A stretch of 64,000 nt of DNA from Elmis aenea. Lineage: Eukaryota > Arthropoda > Insecta > Coleoptera > Elmidae. Positions 35,360 through 46,314 of this stretch are shown in pieces. The DNA is taken from positions 8,642,544 to 8,706,543 of the forward strand of contig OX393582.1 of NCBI GenBank assembly GCA_947652605.1. Direction: 5' to 3'. The notes below the pieces were generated by a model. The model worked only from the letters and a program-made list of their open reading frames with translations. It did no database searches and was not told the DNA's origin. Position 1 is the first letter of the stretch. Each line of letters begins with the position of its first letter. The position numbers were made by a program, and so were the translations under genes.

Positions 35360-35600
35360 ATGATGTGATTTCATGGCAAGTATACAGAGCGGATGAAACG
35401 GCCTTATTTTACAAGTGTTTACCGGACAAAACTCTTGTTCATACACGTAAAAAAAATATTCCCGGAAGTAAAATATCTAAGCAACGAGTTAGGTACTATT
35501 ATACCGTGTGCTAATTCCACCGACAATCATAAACTGAACTTATGGTCTTTGGTAAATTATATAAAGCCAAAAAATTTTAGCAATTTAACCTACGAGTTTA
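35360..35600 (+). pseudogene. Tigger-like transposase DDE-domain fragment
   Basis: The reading SWQVYRADETALFYKCLPDK then TLVHTRKKNIPGSKISKQRV matches the start of the pogo/Tigger DDE domain (VYNADETGLFWKLLPDKTL ... PG.K.SKER.). The first catalytic Asp (ADET, 35392) is present. After a frameshift near 35490 it continues CANSTDNHKLNLW and IKPKNFSN, matching CANATGSHKLKL..IGK..NPR.FKN. The N-terminal DNA-binding domain and the rest of the catalytic domain are gone, partly because a MITE starts at 35614. The copy is dead. Confidence 0.8.
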
Positions 35601-35613
35601 TTATATTATTCTA

Positions 35614-36435
35614 CAGCGTCATTCAAAAAGTCTGCAACAAATTGAAAAAAAAAAATTGATTTCTCAGAAAATTTTAAGATGAAAAAAGTTCAATAAAAAA
35701 TCATAGGACGCTAGATTTAGCGACTTTTTGAAATATTCGCAAGAATAAAGTGCTCTTATTTTAAGAGAAACAAAAAAACTATTTAAAAAAAATATTTAGA
35801 ATCTAAAAATAAGCCTAAATTTAAATTTAGATCGTCACATTCTAATTTTTATTTTTTAAGAAACAAACATTAAAAAAGTGCAACAAATAGAACCATTTTT
35901 TATTATCAATTGGTCAGAAAATTTTATTTTTGTTAAAGTTGGTACATACATGGTCTACAACTAATTTTAAGATGAAAAAAAGTTGAATAAAAAGTCAGGA
36001 TATTTTCCATTTGTTGCAGACTTTAAATGTTGAAACTTCTTAAAAAATAAAAATTAGAATTTAACCGTCAGAATTTAAACCTAGTTCGGTTTTAAGATTC
36101 TTAATAACTTTTTTCGATAAAAATAAAATTTTCCATTTGTTGCAGACTTTTTGAATGTTAAAATTTCTTAAAAAATGAAAATTAAAATTTGACCGTCAAA
36201 ATTTAAATCTAGCCTTATTTTGGGATTTTTAAAAACTCTGTCCATAATTTTTTTTTGTATCTCTTAAAATATTTCAAAAATCACTAATATCTAGTGTCAT
36301 ATGATTTTTTATTGAACTTTTTTCATCTTATAATTAGTTTTAGACCATGCACCAACTTTTATCAAGAATACAATTTTCTGAGAAAAAAATAATAAAAAAC
36401 TTTTCCACTCGTTGCAGACTTTTTGAATGACGCTG
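35614..36435. mobile_element. 822-bp MITE nested in the Tigger element
   Basis: CAGCGTCATTCAAAAAGTCT at the left and its inverse at the right, continuing through GCAAC, with TA on both sides. Inside, two direct copies of a roughly 120-bp block around TTGTTGCAGACTTT...AATTTGACCGTC lie between inverted arms. A diverged relative of the right arm is at 47380-47550. Confidence 0.85.
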
Positions 36436-36676
36436 TATATTAATAATCTCCTAAAAATAAAATGATCGTTAAAAAATCTATTGTTAATCTAGATTTCACA
36501 CGATATTTTACTGCCCTTTTAAATAACCTGAATATTAAAAAAAAACTGAAAGTGCTATATCACTCAAAATTTTCGTAAAAATGTAAATATTTTGAAAACT
36601 GTTGACTTTAGACCCATATAACCTTTTACATTTATTAAAGTAAATTTTAAGACAAATTCAAAAATGTAAAAATATA

Positions 36677-36845
36677 CAGATGTTCTATCTAAAATTTCAG
36701 AGTTTGAGTCCGTTTCCGGTTGAACCGGAAGTCGCATTGCAACCTTAATATTTCCATCGAATCCGAAAAATACCATAACGCTCAGATACAAAATTTCATT
36801 GTTATATCTGCAATAGTATTTTAGATATTTGTATTTTTAACTGTC
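36677..36845. mobile_element. small MITE, relative of 19332-19504
   Basis: It starts CAGATGTTCTATCTAAAATT after TA and contains GGTTGAACCGGAAGTCGCAT, as in 19332 and 54641. The right end is degraded. Open frames here and at 54641 encode a shared peptide only because the DNA repeat is shared. Confidence 0.6.
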
Positions 36846-37019
36846 ACACTGACAGTTGCTTATATCGTGTACTTTGATACGATAGTTGCTTATATCGAGT
36901 GTTGCTTATAACGCGAGTTGCTTATATCGTGGGTTGCTTATAACGCGAGCTCACTGTATACCTATACGTACACTAATTATTAGCATGGACACTACCGCAC
37001 AGTCTCTGCTTTTAAACTT

Positions 37020-37650
37020 TTGCTTAAACTAACTTAAAAGGTTTAACCCTTTTAAGTCTTCTTACTAATCCTGTAGTATCCAGGAGGTGGATCGCCTCGA
37101 CGTTTACATGTTGATGGAGCCTTTCTTCGTGGCTCTTGGCAAACTTCCTAATTGTGTTGGTTGCAGTGTCCATGTTGAGGTCCCGATATATTTCACTATT
37201 TCTGCAATAACAGGGTTCATCAGCGATGTTCCTTATTCTGGAATCTCTAGATGATCTGAATATTACTTCGTTTGGTGCATCCCCATAGCAGTATCGCATA
37301 TGTCCACACAGGCTTTAAACTTTGCTTGTATAGCAAAAATTTATTATGCAGGGACAGAAAGGAGTTCCTCCTGATTAGCCAGTAATTTTTTTTATATTTG
37401 ATACCTATTTCTTCCTTTTTTTCTTGACATGAGCCTTCCAGAGTAGGTTAGCGTCCAGAGTAACACCTAAATATTTTGCTATATAGGAGTATGGAATTTG
37501 TTTATTATTTAAGTTGATTGGTACATGTTCAATTTTGAGCAACGGCTTTTCGTACAGTTTCGATATAACAGGCAATATGGGATTGACCTTTCGAGATGAA
37601 ACTTCATGGAAAGGTTTCCATAATTTAGGGATCATAATCAACTTTGCAAC
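37020..37650 (-). pseudogene. jockey-type LINE reverse transcriptase C-terminus, internally deleted
   Basis: On the minus strand the first piece reads WKPFHEVSSRKVNPILPVIS then KLYEKPLL (the FRPISLLPVLSKLFEK block near the start of the polymerase), and it jumps directly to YIAKYLGVTLDANLLWKAHV (the thumb block about 200 residues later), so the polymerase core with its catalytic YADD box is deleted. The second piece, 37299 to 37024, gives RNIADEPCYCRNSEIYRDLN, KFAKSHEERLHQHVNVEAI and LVRRLKRVKPFKLV-stop, the typical jockey-clade end. Several breaks separate the pieces. This is a dead 3' fragment of a retrotransposon. Confidence 0.85.
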
Positions 37651-37839
37651 GTTCCACAGCCTAGGCAGAGCAGAATAAAAACCTTAATAGTGCCCTAAAA
37701 AGTGTACTGAACGGAATCTTGTCTTACAAATTGGCAAAAATATTATTTTTGGAATCTGGAAGGCTTTGCTAATGACGACCTATTATCGCAACAATTGAAA
37801 ATCTTTATGCAGTGACAGTTTAAAAATGGCACCTCCACT

Positions 37840-38348
37840 AGAGCCCTGCACTAGGGTGAAGGCACAGTGAAGCGGTAAAACCCATCGATATTCATCGTAG
37901 AATAAAGCTGAAATAAGGAATTTCATGTTTATCACTCCAACAAGTAGTGTATGTGTGGAGCTGATACTCCCTGACCTGGTCAAGCAAACCGTGTTATGAC
38001 GCCTAAATCGGGTTCAGGTTGTAGAAGCCTTGGTGAAAGAAAATCGTCGGGTAATTCTTGATGAAATCGCCGATGTTTAGAGTATAAGCAATGGTTCTGT
38101 ACATCACAATATGCATGACATCCTTCAGTTCCATAAAGTGTGGGTGTCAAAGGAATAGACTCCGGTCAATTTGGAAGGTTAACACTTTCAGTCAAATGAT
38201 CAGGTTATTAAAAGCTGTTTTAGAGTGGGTAAACACACAGACAAAATACTTTTTCCAACTACGATTCGGACAGCTTTATGATCGATGGCGCAAGTATATC
38301 AGAAGTATGGGCACCAAGTTGCAAAATATAATAATTTTTATACCTTAA
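37840..38348 (+). pseudogene. mariner transposase fossil with N- and C-terminal parts joined
   Basis: The N-terminal part reads KPIDIHRRIKLK in one frame. The second HTH is QVVEALVKENRRVILDEIAD, then after a stop ISNGSVHHNMHDILQFHKVW, matching mariner (VETLVKENRRVT.DEIA..L.ISHGSVH.I.HD.L.F.KV). The catalytic domain is missing. The C-terminus reads EWVNTQTKYFFQLRFGQLYD then RWRKYIRSMG, matching the last helix (WL..QPK.FF..GI..L..RW.KCI...GDY). Stops and frameshifts are present and no TIRs were found. The architecture repeats that of 57860-58460. Confidence 0.75.
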
Positions 38349-39162
38349 GCAGCGTTGTATATTTTTCTGTTAATTAATTCCTGATTAAATAAAACAGTCC
38401 TCATATACGTACATAACAAAATTAATTCTTTTACGATGGCATAAAAGCATTATGGTCATTAAAATTGGTTACTAACAAATTTCACAAATACTTTGTACCT
38501 CAAGTTTCCTCTATAATATATCTTAAAACAGGAAGAGAATGTCAAACAAACATTTACAAATGTATCTGGTTGACCGTTGTGCAAATCTACCTCTGATCAC
38601 CATAAATCTAACCGTCTACAATCAGATACCATTAGATAATATACACGAATTTGCTGTAATCAGGTTATGGAGTTCCAAATGAATAATTACGTGAACAGGC
38701 AATTGTCAGCATGAAGCTCTGTAAGTTAATTAGCAACATTAAAAGACACAAATTAAAGCGAAAGAAGCAGCGTGTAGGTTTTTTACATAACGCAAAAGAC
38801 CTGCTTGGGCAATCGGATTGTAGTGCTCGAATAACGATATCATTTATAAATTGCCTTGTTATTCTAACAAGATAAGATAATGGTATCCATATTTTTCAAC
38901 TAAACATAATGCTTTTACTTTGGCTTGACGTAATCAAAAAATTAAATACCTGTTTTACATTGATGTTAAAAAAATGGAGAATTTGCAACATTATTTTTTA
39001 AATAAAAATATTTGTTCAACCTATATAGTATTTTTGTTTGATCTTTGGTGTTTTTTATTAAGTTTTCTTTATGAATTTTGCTTCTAGATTCATCGTTCTC
39101 GTTGTTTGCTGTAGTTCACTTCTAAGTGCACACAGTAATAAATTTTCTGGGTCTATGAACAT
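38349..39162. other. no recognised feature
   Basis: AT-rich DNA. An open frame from 39071 begins like a signal peptide but runs into a dispersed repeat at 39163 and is not accepted as a gene. Confidence 0.45.
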
Positions 39163-39243
39163 GGCCGTCGAGTGGGAAAGGGAGGGGGTTGGGTTTAATT
39201 TCCCAGGCCCAGGAGTCTTGGAGGCCCGGACATCATACCACTA
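39163..39243 (+). repeat. dispersed GC-richer repeat, copy 1
   Basis: It resembles the reverse of 52290-52372 and 52824-52904: a GGCCGTCGAG-like start, then AATTTCCC(A/G)GGC, then GGCCCGGACATCAT. Likely part of a degraded MITE family. Confidence 0.55.
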
Positions 39244-39894
39244 TTTCTTTTTTAGTATTAAGGGTGGTGCATTTTTCGATGTTCACCATTGATTGCTATC
39301 TTGGAAACCGTAAGAGATATAAGAAAAGTTGCACATTTTTATGGTGATTGAGAATCTGAAAAGAAATCCGGGATATTTTGATTCGTTTTTGATTTATTAG
39401 AAAAAAATTGAAAAATGTTATTTTAGAAAAAGATTATTATCTTCCCTACCACTGGCGCTATCTAATTTAAACTTGGTAACTTTATGTTTTTGTCCATACT
39501 GGGTTTGATGATGTCAACAGAAATTTTCTAAGCCTTCTAGATTTCAAGTTGCGATAGTCACCTTTTTTATTTCTTATGGCCGCCGTTTTGGATTATTACA
39601 CCATCAGATAGACAAAAAAAGAATTCTTTTCGGATTGGTAAGCAACATAATCTTTTTCTTTTAAAAAGCTTAAGGAAATTTAAATTTTTTTGTAAATAAT
39701 TTATAAAATCGAGAATGCTCTGAAAAACAATTGAAACTATGATATAAATAAAATTTATTGGTCTAATGAAAACGAAATTAAGGTTGTTGGAAACAAATGT
39801 AGAAGATAGGTTAGACGAATTGCCATTATTAACAATTCAAAATCATCAGTGGTTTTAGCAAGATATTTTCCGTTAGGGTTGCATAAACAAAATC

Positions 39895-40454
39895 TTTTTT
39901 TCACTACTAGTAATATAGCGTAGCATTATGACGTATATTAGAATGCCGTGAAATTCAATTTCTCTACCTATGCATGGTTACAGGTAAACAATTTTTCATT
40001 ATTAACCACTGGTGAATAATGAACAAATTTATATTTTTTGATAATGCTGTTGTAGTTTTAAAGAAAAAAAAATTATAGGACGATTTAGTATGATGGAGAA
40101 ATTCTCTTTATTGGTATTTTAGCATTTAAAACGTTGTTTAAATAAATTAATTTAATTTTAAAAACTTTGGTGTATTTAAATAACACGACTTTCGCGCCGA
40201 AATAAATGACGGTTGTCAATATCCACACGGTCGATTGACACAACGTAAAAATGAAAAGTTTTAATAATGTCAGTATTTTAGATGAAACCATCGCTTAAAA
40301 ACAATGTTTTTTAATAACAATAGTGATTTAGCAAGATGAGTAACACGCAGATTCAATATTTCTATAGAATAGATAGGTACTTAACTTTTTATATTTTAGG
40401 TTAGAAAGTGCGTGCATAACATAAATGAGTTTGTCTTACTAGTAGTGAAAAAAA
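39895..40454. mobile_element. insertion bounded by perfect 18-bp inverted repeats
   Basis: TTTTTTCACTACTAGTAA at 39895-39912 and its exact inverse TTACTAGTAGTGAAAAAA at 40437-40454 bound about 560 bp of AT-rich non-coding DNA inside the broken mariner copy. The target duplication is unclear. Confidence 0.5.
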
Positions 40455-40590
40455 TAGTATATACACCACGGTAGAGAAGTCTTATAGCCTTCGGGCCCTT
40501 AGATCCCTCGGCGCTTCGCGCCTCGCGATCTAATCTGAGCCCTCAGGCTATAATAGTTGACTTCTCTACCTTGGTATATAATATACTATT
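40453..40590. repeat. 138-bp near-palindrome with GC-rich core
   Basis: AATAGTATATACACCACGGT at the left pairs with the inverse of CTTGGTATATAATATACTATT at the right. The arms continue through GTAGAGAAGTC, TATAGCC, GGGCCC/GGGCTC and TTAGAT to a core GGCGCTTCGCGCC. As RNA or single-stranded DNA it would fold into one long hairpin. It directly abuts the 18-bp inverted repeat at 40437-40454. Confidence 0.85.
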
Positions 40591-41087
40591 ACATTGCCCC
40601 ACAAAAAGTAATCCAAAGGCGTTAAACATGGCGATCGTGGAGGCCAATGAACAAGATCAAACGTACCAAGCTATGAATTTTGAAAGCCCGCATCTTACAA
40701 TACGGGCGTTGTAAGGACCAGATAGAGCTGGTGTAAAAATCCAATATGGCGGCCATAAGAAATAAAAAAGTTGACTATCGCAACTTGAAATGTAGAAGGC
40801 TTAGAAATTTTCTGTTAACGTTATTAAACTTAGGATGGCCAAAAACATGAAGTTACTAAGTTTAAATTAAATAGCGTCAATGGTACGGAAGATAATAATA
40901 TTTTTCTAAAATAACATTTTTCAGTTTTTTTCAAATAAATCAAAAACGAATCAAAATATCCAGTACTTCTTTTCAGGTTCTCAATCGCCATAAAAATGTG
41001 CAGCTTTTCTTTAATTTAACAGACCTTGTGTTTTTCTTACCGTTTTCAAGATAGCAATTGTGAGCATCAAGAATGCACCACCCTGTA

Positions 41088-41639
41088 TACATTTTCAAAT
41101 AGTGTATTTACTTAGGGTCCATATAAGATTCTTACACCGACCTGGCTACGTCTCTTGTCGCCTGTATCTATAAGCACAAGACATTTGCATTAAAAAAAAC
41201 TGTTTTTAGTTTAATTTTATATACATTCTTCTTACTTGTTTCTCGATTACCTTCGATAATTTTACACATCTATAAAGAAAGCATCAAGATCTGATGCCAT
41301 AATAAACAATTATATGGATGAAGATGAAAGAAACATGCTGCTAAGAATAGAAAATACAGCTTGATAGAAGAAAAGGTGTTCCAAAGAACTGCAAAGTGTA
41401 GGTAACCATTTATCAGGTAAAACATGTTAGAGCTAGAAAGAATAGAGCAGGTAGTTCTAACATTTAGAGCCAATAATTGCAGAAGATCACACACTGGAAG
41501 AAGATGTAAATAGCAGAATAACCGAAGCAACAAAATTTTTTTATGGTACTTATAAATGTTTGATAAGTAGGTACTATATTTAAAAAGAATACGTTATAAA
41601 GTTTTTAATCCTTAATTTTTCTTAATGTTTACTCACAGC
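41088..41639. other. no recognised feature
   Basis: AT-rich DNA. An 87-codon minus-strand frame at 41270-41533 shows no family resemblance and may be an antisense reading of old LINE sequence. Confidence 0.4.
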
Positions 41640-42030
41640 TCAGAAGTTTGGGTACAAAACCAAAAGCAAAACCAAGGATACAAACTTAGAAGATTTAAAA
41701 TAAAATACAGGGATGTAGATCTATTAATGAGATTAGCAATGATTAATTCCAAAAGAGGCTGGGAGTGAAAGATATAAAAAAAACATGGAATTTAACCAAC
41801 CAGAGGCTGGGACATCTGTTAAGCTTGCTAGAAGTAGGTATGCAAAAATAGGATGGTAAATGTCGAGAAAAAAATTAGAGTAAGATCAAAAATAAAATGT
41901 AAAAATTAAATCGGGTAAAGACCATAAGAAGGAGGAATCAATTGAGAGAGAGATGCCACACTTAGCGTAATCCAGAAATAGGAAACATACCTAGCTACTG
42001 AAAGTAAGAAGTGACTAGATTAAGAAAAAC
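41640..42030 (+). pseudogene. LINE 3' tail, copy 3 (diverged)
   Basis: The stretch GATTTAAAATAAAATACAGG to GAAGTGACTAGATTAAGAAA follows the same order as the tails at 11143 and 15955: a GCC..(GLGVKDIKK) block, CATCTGTTAAGCTTGC for the GH..R segment, GAGATGCCACACTTAGC for RDVPQLA, and the AAGTAAGAAGTGACTAG-type end. It is heavily mutated and has no open frame. Confidence 0.6.
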
Positions 42031-42771
42031 ACCAAGAAATTTGGCTAAAGCAATAATACCACCTGCGTTTTTATTTCTTTTTAGCTTATTATGAATAGGT
42101 TTATATAGAAAAAAGTTTCGGTTTCGCACGGCATTGCCCTCGTAAATTTTAAAACGAATATGTCCCGGCGCATTGCATCATAATGGATTATTTAACAGTA
42201 GTTTGATGTTTAATTAATGTGACAGCTTTGATCTAAGTTCCAACAGTTTTAATTACAGAACGGTATTAGAAAAACTCCAAATTATTTACATAATGTTTTG
42301 TAACACCTTCTATAACGTGCACATTCAGTTTTATGGCGAACGTCGCCTGTATTTATTAGCCAATTCTTTGCGCAAAAACTATATCGGAATATTTAATTCA
42401 GATCGGCTTGATAATTATAAAACAAGATAATTGATTCACATATTCGGCAAGGAGATGTCTGTATAAGGTTTGAAATTTTAGTTTTTTGAGGAGACAAAAA
42501 TGTTAATTGGAATTAGTTGAGTTCCTATAGTTTCGTTATGTAAATTAGTGTTGCAAAAACATCGTCATCAATCAGATGGAAACAATTTGATAAAATTAAA
42601 ACACATGGTATTTTGATGCGCAATTTGCGATTTCACTAAAAAATTCTTAAGTTTTCAACTGCCTTTTTAAATATAAATGTAATTCAATAATATTTATAAA
42701 TAATTTTCAATTGCTTAGAAGTTAAAAGCTATCATTATGTACACAGATTATTCATCAAATGCAGTAAAATA
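42031..42771. other. no recognised feature
   Basis: AT-rich DNA with no supported signal. Confidence 0.5.
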
Positions 42772-42773
42772 TA

Positions 42774-43647
42774 CAGGGTGATTGAAATTCGAGTTTAAGC
42801 ATGGGGATCTCGCTTATTATAATCGCTATAATATAGGTTTAAATTTGGCAGAGAAATTGGGAAAAACCGGAAAATACAATTTTTAAAAATTGTCTGTAAC
42901 TCTTTGAAGTAAAAAATATTTCAAATGTGTAAAAACATTGCTCAAGCAACTTTTTAAGCAGAATGGGGCGGTGATCACAAATTAATTCTTAGGTCAATTC
43001 GTTTTCATTTTGTGTCAACCAACTTTAGTTTTTCTTTTGGGTGCAATTTTTGCAATTTGCAAAATAAAATTCCCAGCATATCGCGTTTTTCTTCCTTAAT
43101 AAAGCTAATTTTTACGATTTCATTAATGTGACAAGTAAAAGGTTTTCAAAACTTTTAGCTTGTTGATTGGTTGCCATGCAACGACCGGCCTGCCTGATTT
43201 ATCGTGGTTACTGTTAAAACGCATTTTTTCCTAATTCGACAATTAATATAGTAATAAAATACTATATCTGATACATCAATAAATTTAAAAAAATAAATGC
43301 CATTTGATTATGTAAATAGCACAAAATCCCCTATTAGAAAAAATAAAGTTGGTTGTTATAAAACAGAAACGAATTGACCTAGGAAAAATTTGTGATCATC
43401 CGATACGACTTAAAAAATTGCTTGGAAAATGTTTTTACACATTTAACATTTTTCATAATTCAATGGAGTTATGTGCAATTTTCAAAAATCGTATTTTCCG
43501 GTTTTTCCTGATTTTCTCGTTTGAGATAATTCCAATCTCTCTTTGAATCATTATTGAGCACAGAATTTAGCAACTTTGCCAAATTAAAACCTATACTGTA
43601 GCTATTAAATAAGCGAGAACCCCATGCTTAAACTCGAATTTCAATCA
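42774..43647. mobile_element. 874-bp foldback MITE (family of 19790)
   Basis: CAGGGTGATTGAAATTCGAG after TA at the left. The right arm is its inverse but lacks the last six bases. The arms pair over several hundred bases, with a 60-bp deletion in the left arm. The same arm precedes a transposase start at 20340, so this is a non-autonomous derivative of that mariner-like family. Confidence 0.8.
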
Positions 43648-44224
43648 TTAAATATTTAATAAGCTTTGATTTTAACGTAAATAATTGTCGATTTTACATA
43701 AGGACAAAAACCAATATACGTGTTTTACGGAAAAAAAAGTTTAAATATGAAGGTGATTGTATAGAATTAAGAGCCAAATAATATTGCCACAAAGACATTT
43801 TTACTGCAATCATAAAAAAGATTGATTTACTATAAAAAAGTGTTGTATTTTAAAATAATTTATGAAAGTTTGGATAAAAACCGACACCTTTATTATTTTT
43901 TTTGAAATTATCAATCTAATTGAAATTTGTACTACAACATGTCTATTTTGTTTTATTTTTCAAAGCTAGAGGAGATCTTAAAATTCAGAAAGATAAATTT
44001 CAACAAACCATGTGAAACTCAAATAAGTGGCTCGCCCATGAACTATAAAAAAAATGTCGAAAAACCAAAACTGTTAAAAAAAATAGTAAGACCACTTGCA
44101 CGTGCAAAATAAAAAGTTGCTAACAAGGGAGGGTCGCGATATGTTGTCACTACAATCTGATCAGGGCTGTGTTTATTGCATCAAGAACATCAAAACTAAA
44201 TGTTTTGCAGAGTTATACGTGCCA
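43648..44224. other. no recognised feature
   Basis: AT-rich DNA. A 61-codon frame at 43927-44112 shows no family resemblance. Confidence 0.45.
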
Positions 44225-44650
44225 CTGGCCATTTCCTTCGGAAAAATAGGGGAAAAACCGAAAAGTTGAATAATAAAATCGAAATTTTTCTATTTACCAA
44301 TTCGCACATCCTTTGCAAGTAAAATGGTGCAAAGTTTTTGAAAATTTATTTAACTGTTCCGGAGAAAAACGCGAAAAACGAGGCCCTTGTAAATACGGTT
44401 TTCCCTATGTTAAACGCCTATGCAAGTCGCATAGATTTAGTTATATAACTTCTCAAATTATAGCGCTGTTGCAAGTTAAAGATTTTTCAAAAAATTTGCT
44501 ACATTTTACTTGCAAAGGATGCGCAAATTGGTAAATAGAGGAATTTAGATTTTATCTCTGACGGTTTCATGGCCAACCCGATCGCAAAAATTACTTTTAT
44601 TATTCAACTTTTTAGTTTTATCCCTATTTTGCCGAAAAAAATATTTCCAC
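44225..44650. mobile_element. foldback (inverted-repeat) element
   Basis: Left arm 44225-44325 (TCGGAAAAATAGGGGAAAAA, TTGAATAATAAAA, TTTACCAATTCGCACATCC) pairs with right arm 44500-44650. The right arm has an extra roughly 40-bp piece at about 44557-44597. The terminal sequence is not of a known class and no target duplication was identified. Confidence 0.7.
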
Positions 44651-46314
44651 AAGACAATAAAGTCAATTTTCCATATTTTTAATGAATACGTTAGCAGAGA
44701 TCTGACATGTTCAAATATTATTATTTTATTTATTTAGTCCCTCTTCCGTCAGGTATACGTCTCGGATATTATTAATCAACATAATATTTAGCAGTTTTGC
44801 GACGTGTAAACCTGTGCTGAAGCTCTTACTGTAAGCGAGAGACGAATTTTATTTAATCAGTCTGTTTAATTTATGGTTTATATTGGACAAAACCTCTTGT
44901 CTATATTTATACACTTCGTCATAAATAAAAATTATAATAACTAGAAATTTTCTGTAACAAAAAAATTGTTTGCCAAAAAACTTTAGTGAAAGTGCTATAT
45001 CCCCATGGTGCAAACAATCTAAAAGTTTACAAAACCGGGTGATAAAAAGCAGAAAAACCATAAATTATACACAAATTATAAAGAAATTATGTCAGTATCT
45101 GTAACATACGACAGAGAATGATTAAAAAAAAGACGAAATTCAACAATCTTTTGCGTTTAATTCTATAGCATGAATTTAAAAGTCCTTGATAAATGTTTAA
45201 ATTTTCTAGGTGATACAATTTTAAATGGATAATTTATCAGATTGATTTATAACATGTTTATCGCCTATAATTTAAAATTTTTATTAATATGCACCCACTG
45301 TTGGTGCAACTGTGCAACTTTTACGAGAGGAGGCAGACTGCTTTCCGGGCATGCAAATTGCTAAATGCAAATTTGCATCTTGCGAGGTGTAACTTAATTT
45401 ATTTGTGAAAAAATTGATATATTAACTAACCGTTTTAAATTAGTCTACCGTTAATTATTCAGAAACGCCTCACTTTTTCCTTGTAAGTTTCGTAACGAAC
45501 AGTTCATATTTTTTTATTTAAAAAATTTATTAAAAAATTGACATACTTTGAATTGCTTAGTTAAATCCACACCCTGGTAGTATTAATCGAAATTCCGATG
45601 CTTTACATTTCTATATGTGTAAACTTTTCACTAACCAAGATGTTGATTAACACGATGTTGATGGCACAAGCATTGCTCAGAAATTTTACAGTTGACTTTA
45701 AAAAAAAAAAAGAAAAGCATAAGACGCGTTAAAGAATTAGAACAGTGTCTTATACAAAATTTAATAAGTTCAGTGTTAGGTGTCGTTCATTAGGCTAAAT
45801 GTGCGTTTTGTTTTCTTTTTAAATTTTGCATTTTTGTCGCTCCTTTTTAGTTGGTTTTATGACCGTCACGCATACCCGCCATTACGGCCTTCTTCAGCCT
45901 AGAAGAAGTTACAGTGCATTTGCCCATGTGTCGTGATGTGTGCACCTCATTGGTAATGAACCCAACTTTTCGTTTGTTATCTTGAATTCAACATATGGTC
46001 CTTCGAGTTTTGACTGGTTTTTGTTCAAACGCAACAATCAGTGTAATCAAGTATCAATAGTTCTGCTATACATTTAAAAATGAAGGCAATAAGTCAAGTC
46101 AGAAAAATGACAACCGATTTCTCCAAAATAAATTTTGATTTATCAGGGTTATAGCACTAAATTTCTTAAAGTTACCCTTCGAAGGGACACCCTTTATATT
46201 ATTAAGGGAAGCAGTTTCGTAAAATGACATTTAACAGAGAATTAAAATTTTGATGTAAGAAAGGCGTGGTTCAACGTTACACCCTTTGTTGATATTTTTT
46301 TATTATAAAATTTT
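44651..46314. other. no recognised gene
   Basis: AT-rich DNA. A block at 45890-46020 loosely resembles 46870-46990, but the match is weak. Confidence 0.4.

Larger units (their letters stand above)
35076..36956 (+). mobile_element. Tigger/pogo-like transposon carrying two nested MITEs
   Basis: A perfect 25-bp inverted end begins CAGTGAGCTCGCGTTATAAG, flanked by TA on both sides. The motif GTTGCTTATA(A/T)CG is repeated about three times inside the left end and five times inside the right end. It contains part of a Tigger transposase gene (35360-35600) and two inserted MITEs (35614-36435 and about 36677-36845). Confidence 0.9.
39260..41085. mobile_element. rearranged second copy of the 29813 long-TIR mariner
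   Basis: The left arm 39260-39750 and right arm about 40736-41085 match those of 29813-32013. Between them a short sense transposase piece (39780-39866, matching about 31027-31113) is followed by an insertion (39867-40590). Then comes an antisense transposase piece (40591-40735, matching about 31118-31252 inverted). The right arm lacks its inner 145 bp. No gene product is possible. Confidence 0.8.

Noticed and set aside
36564..36791. Apparent conserved peptide shared with 54544-54834 (RLPVQPETDSN)
   Set aside because: The match follows a shared non-coding MITE present also at 19332, where it is not open.
39071..39292. Small secreted-protein-like frame (MNFASRFIVLVVCCSSLLSA start)
   Set aside because: The second half lies in a dispersed repeat (39163-39243) and in the mariner left end. 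Only the hydrophobic start looks protein-like, which is common in T-rich DNA.
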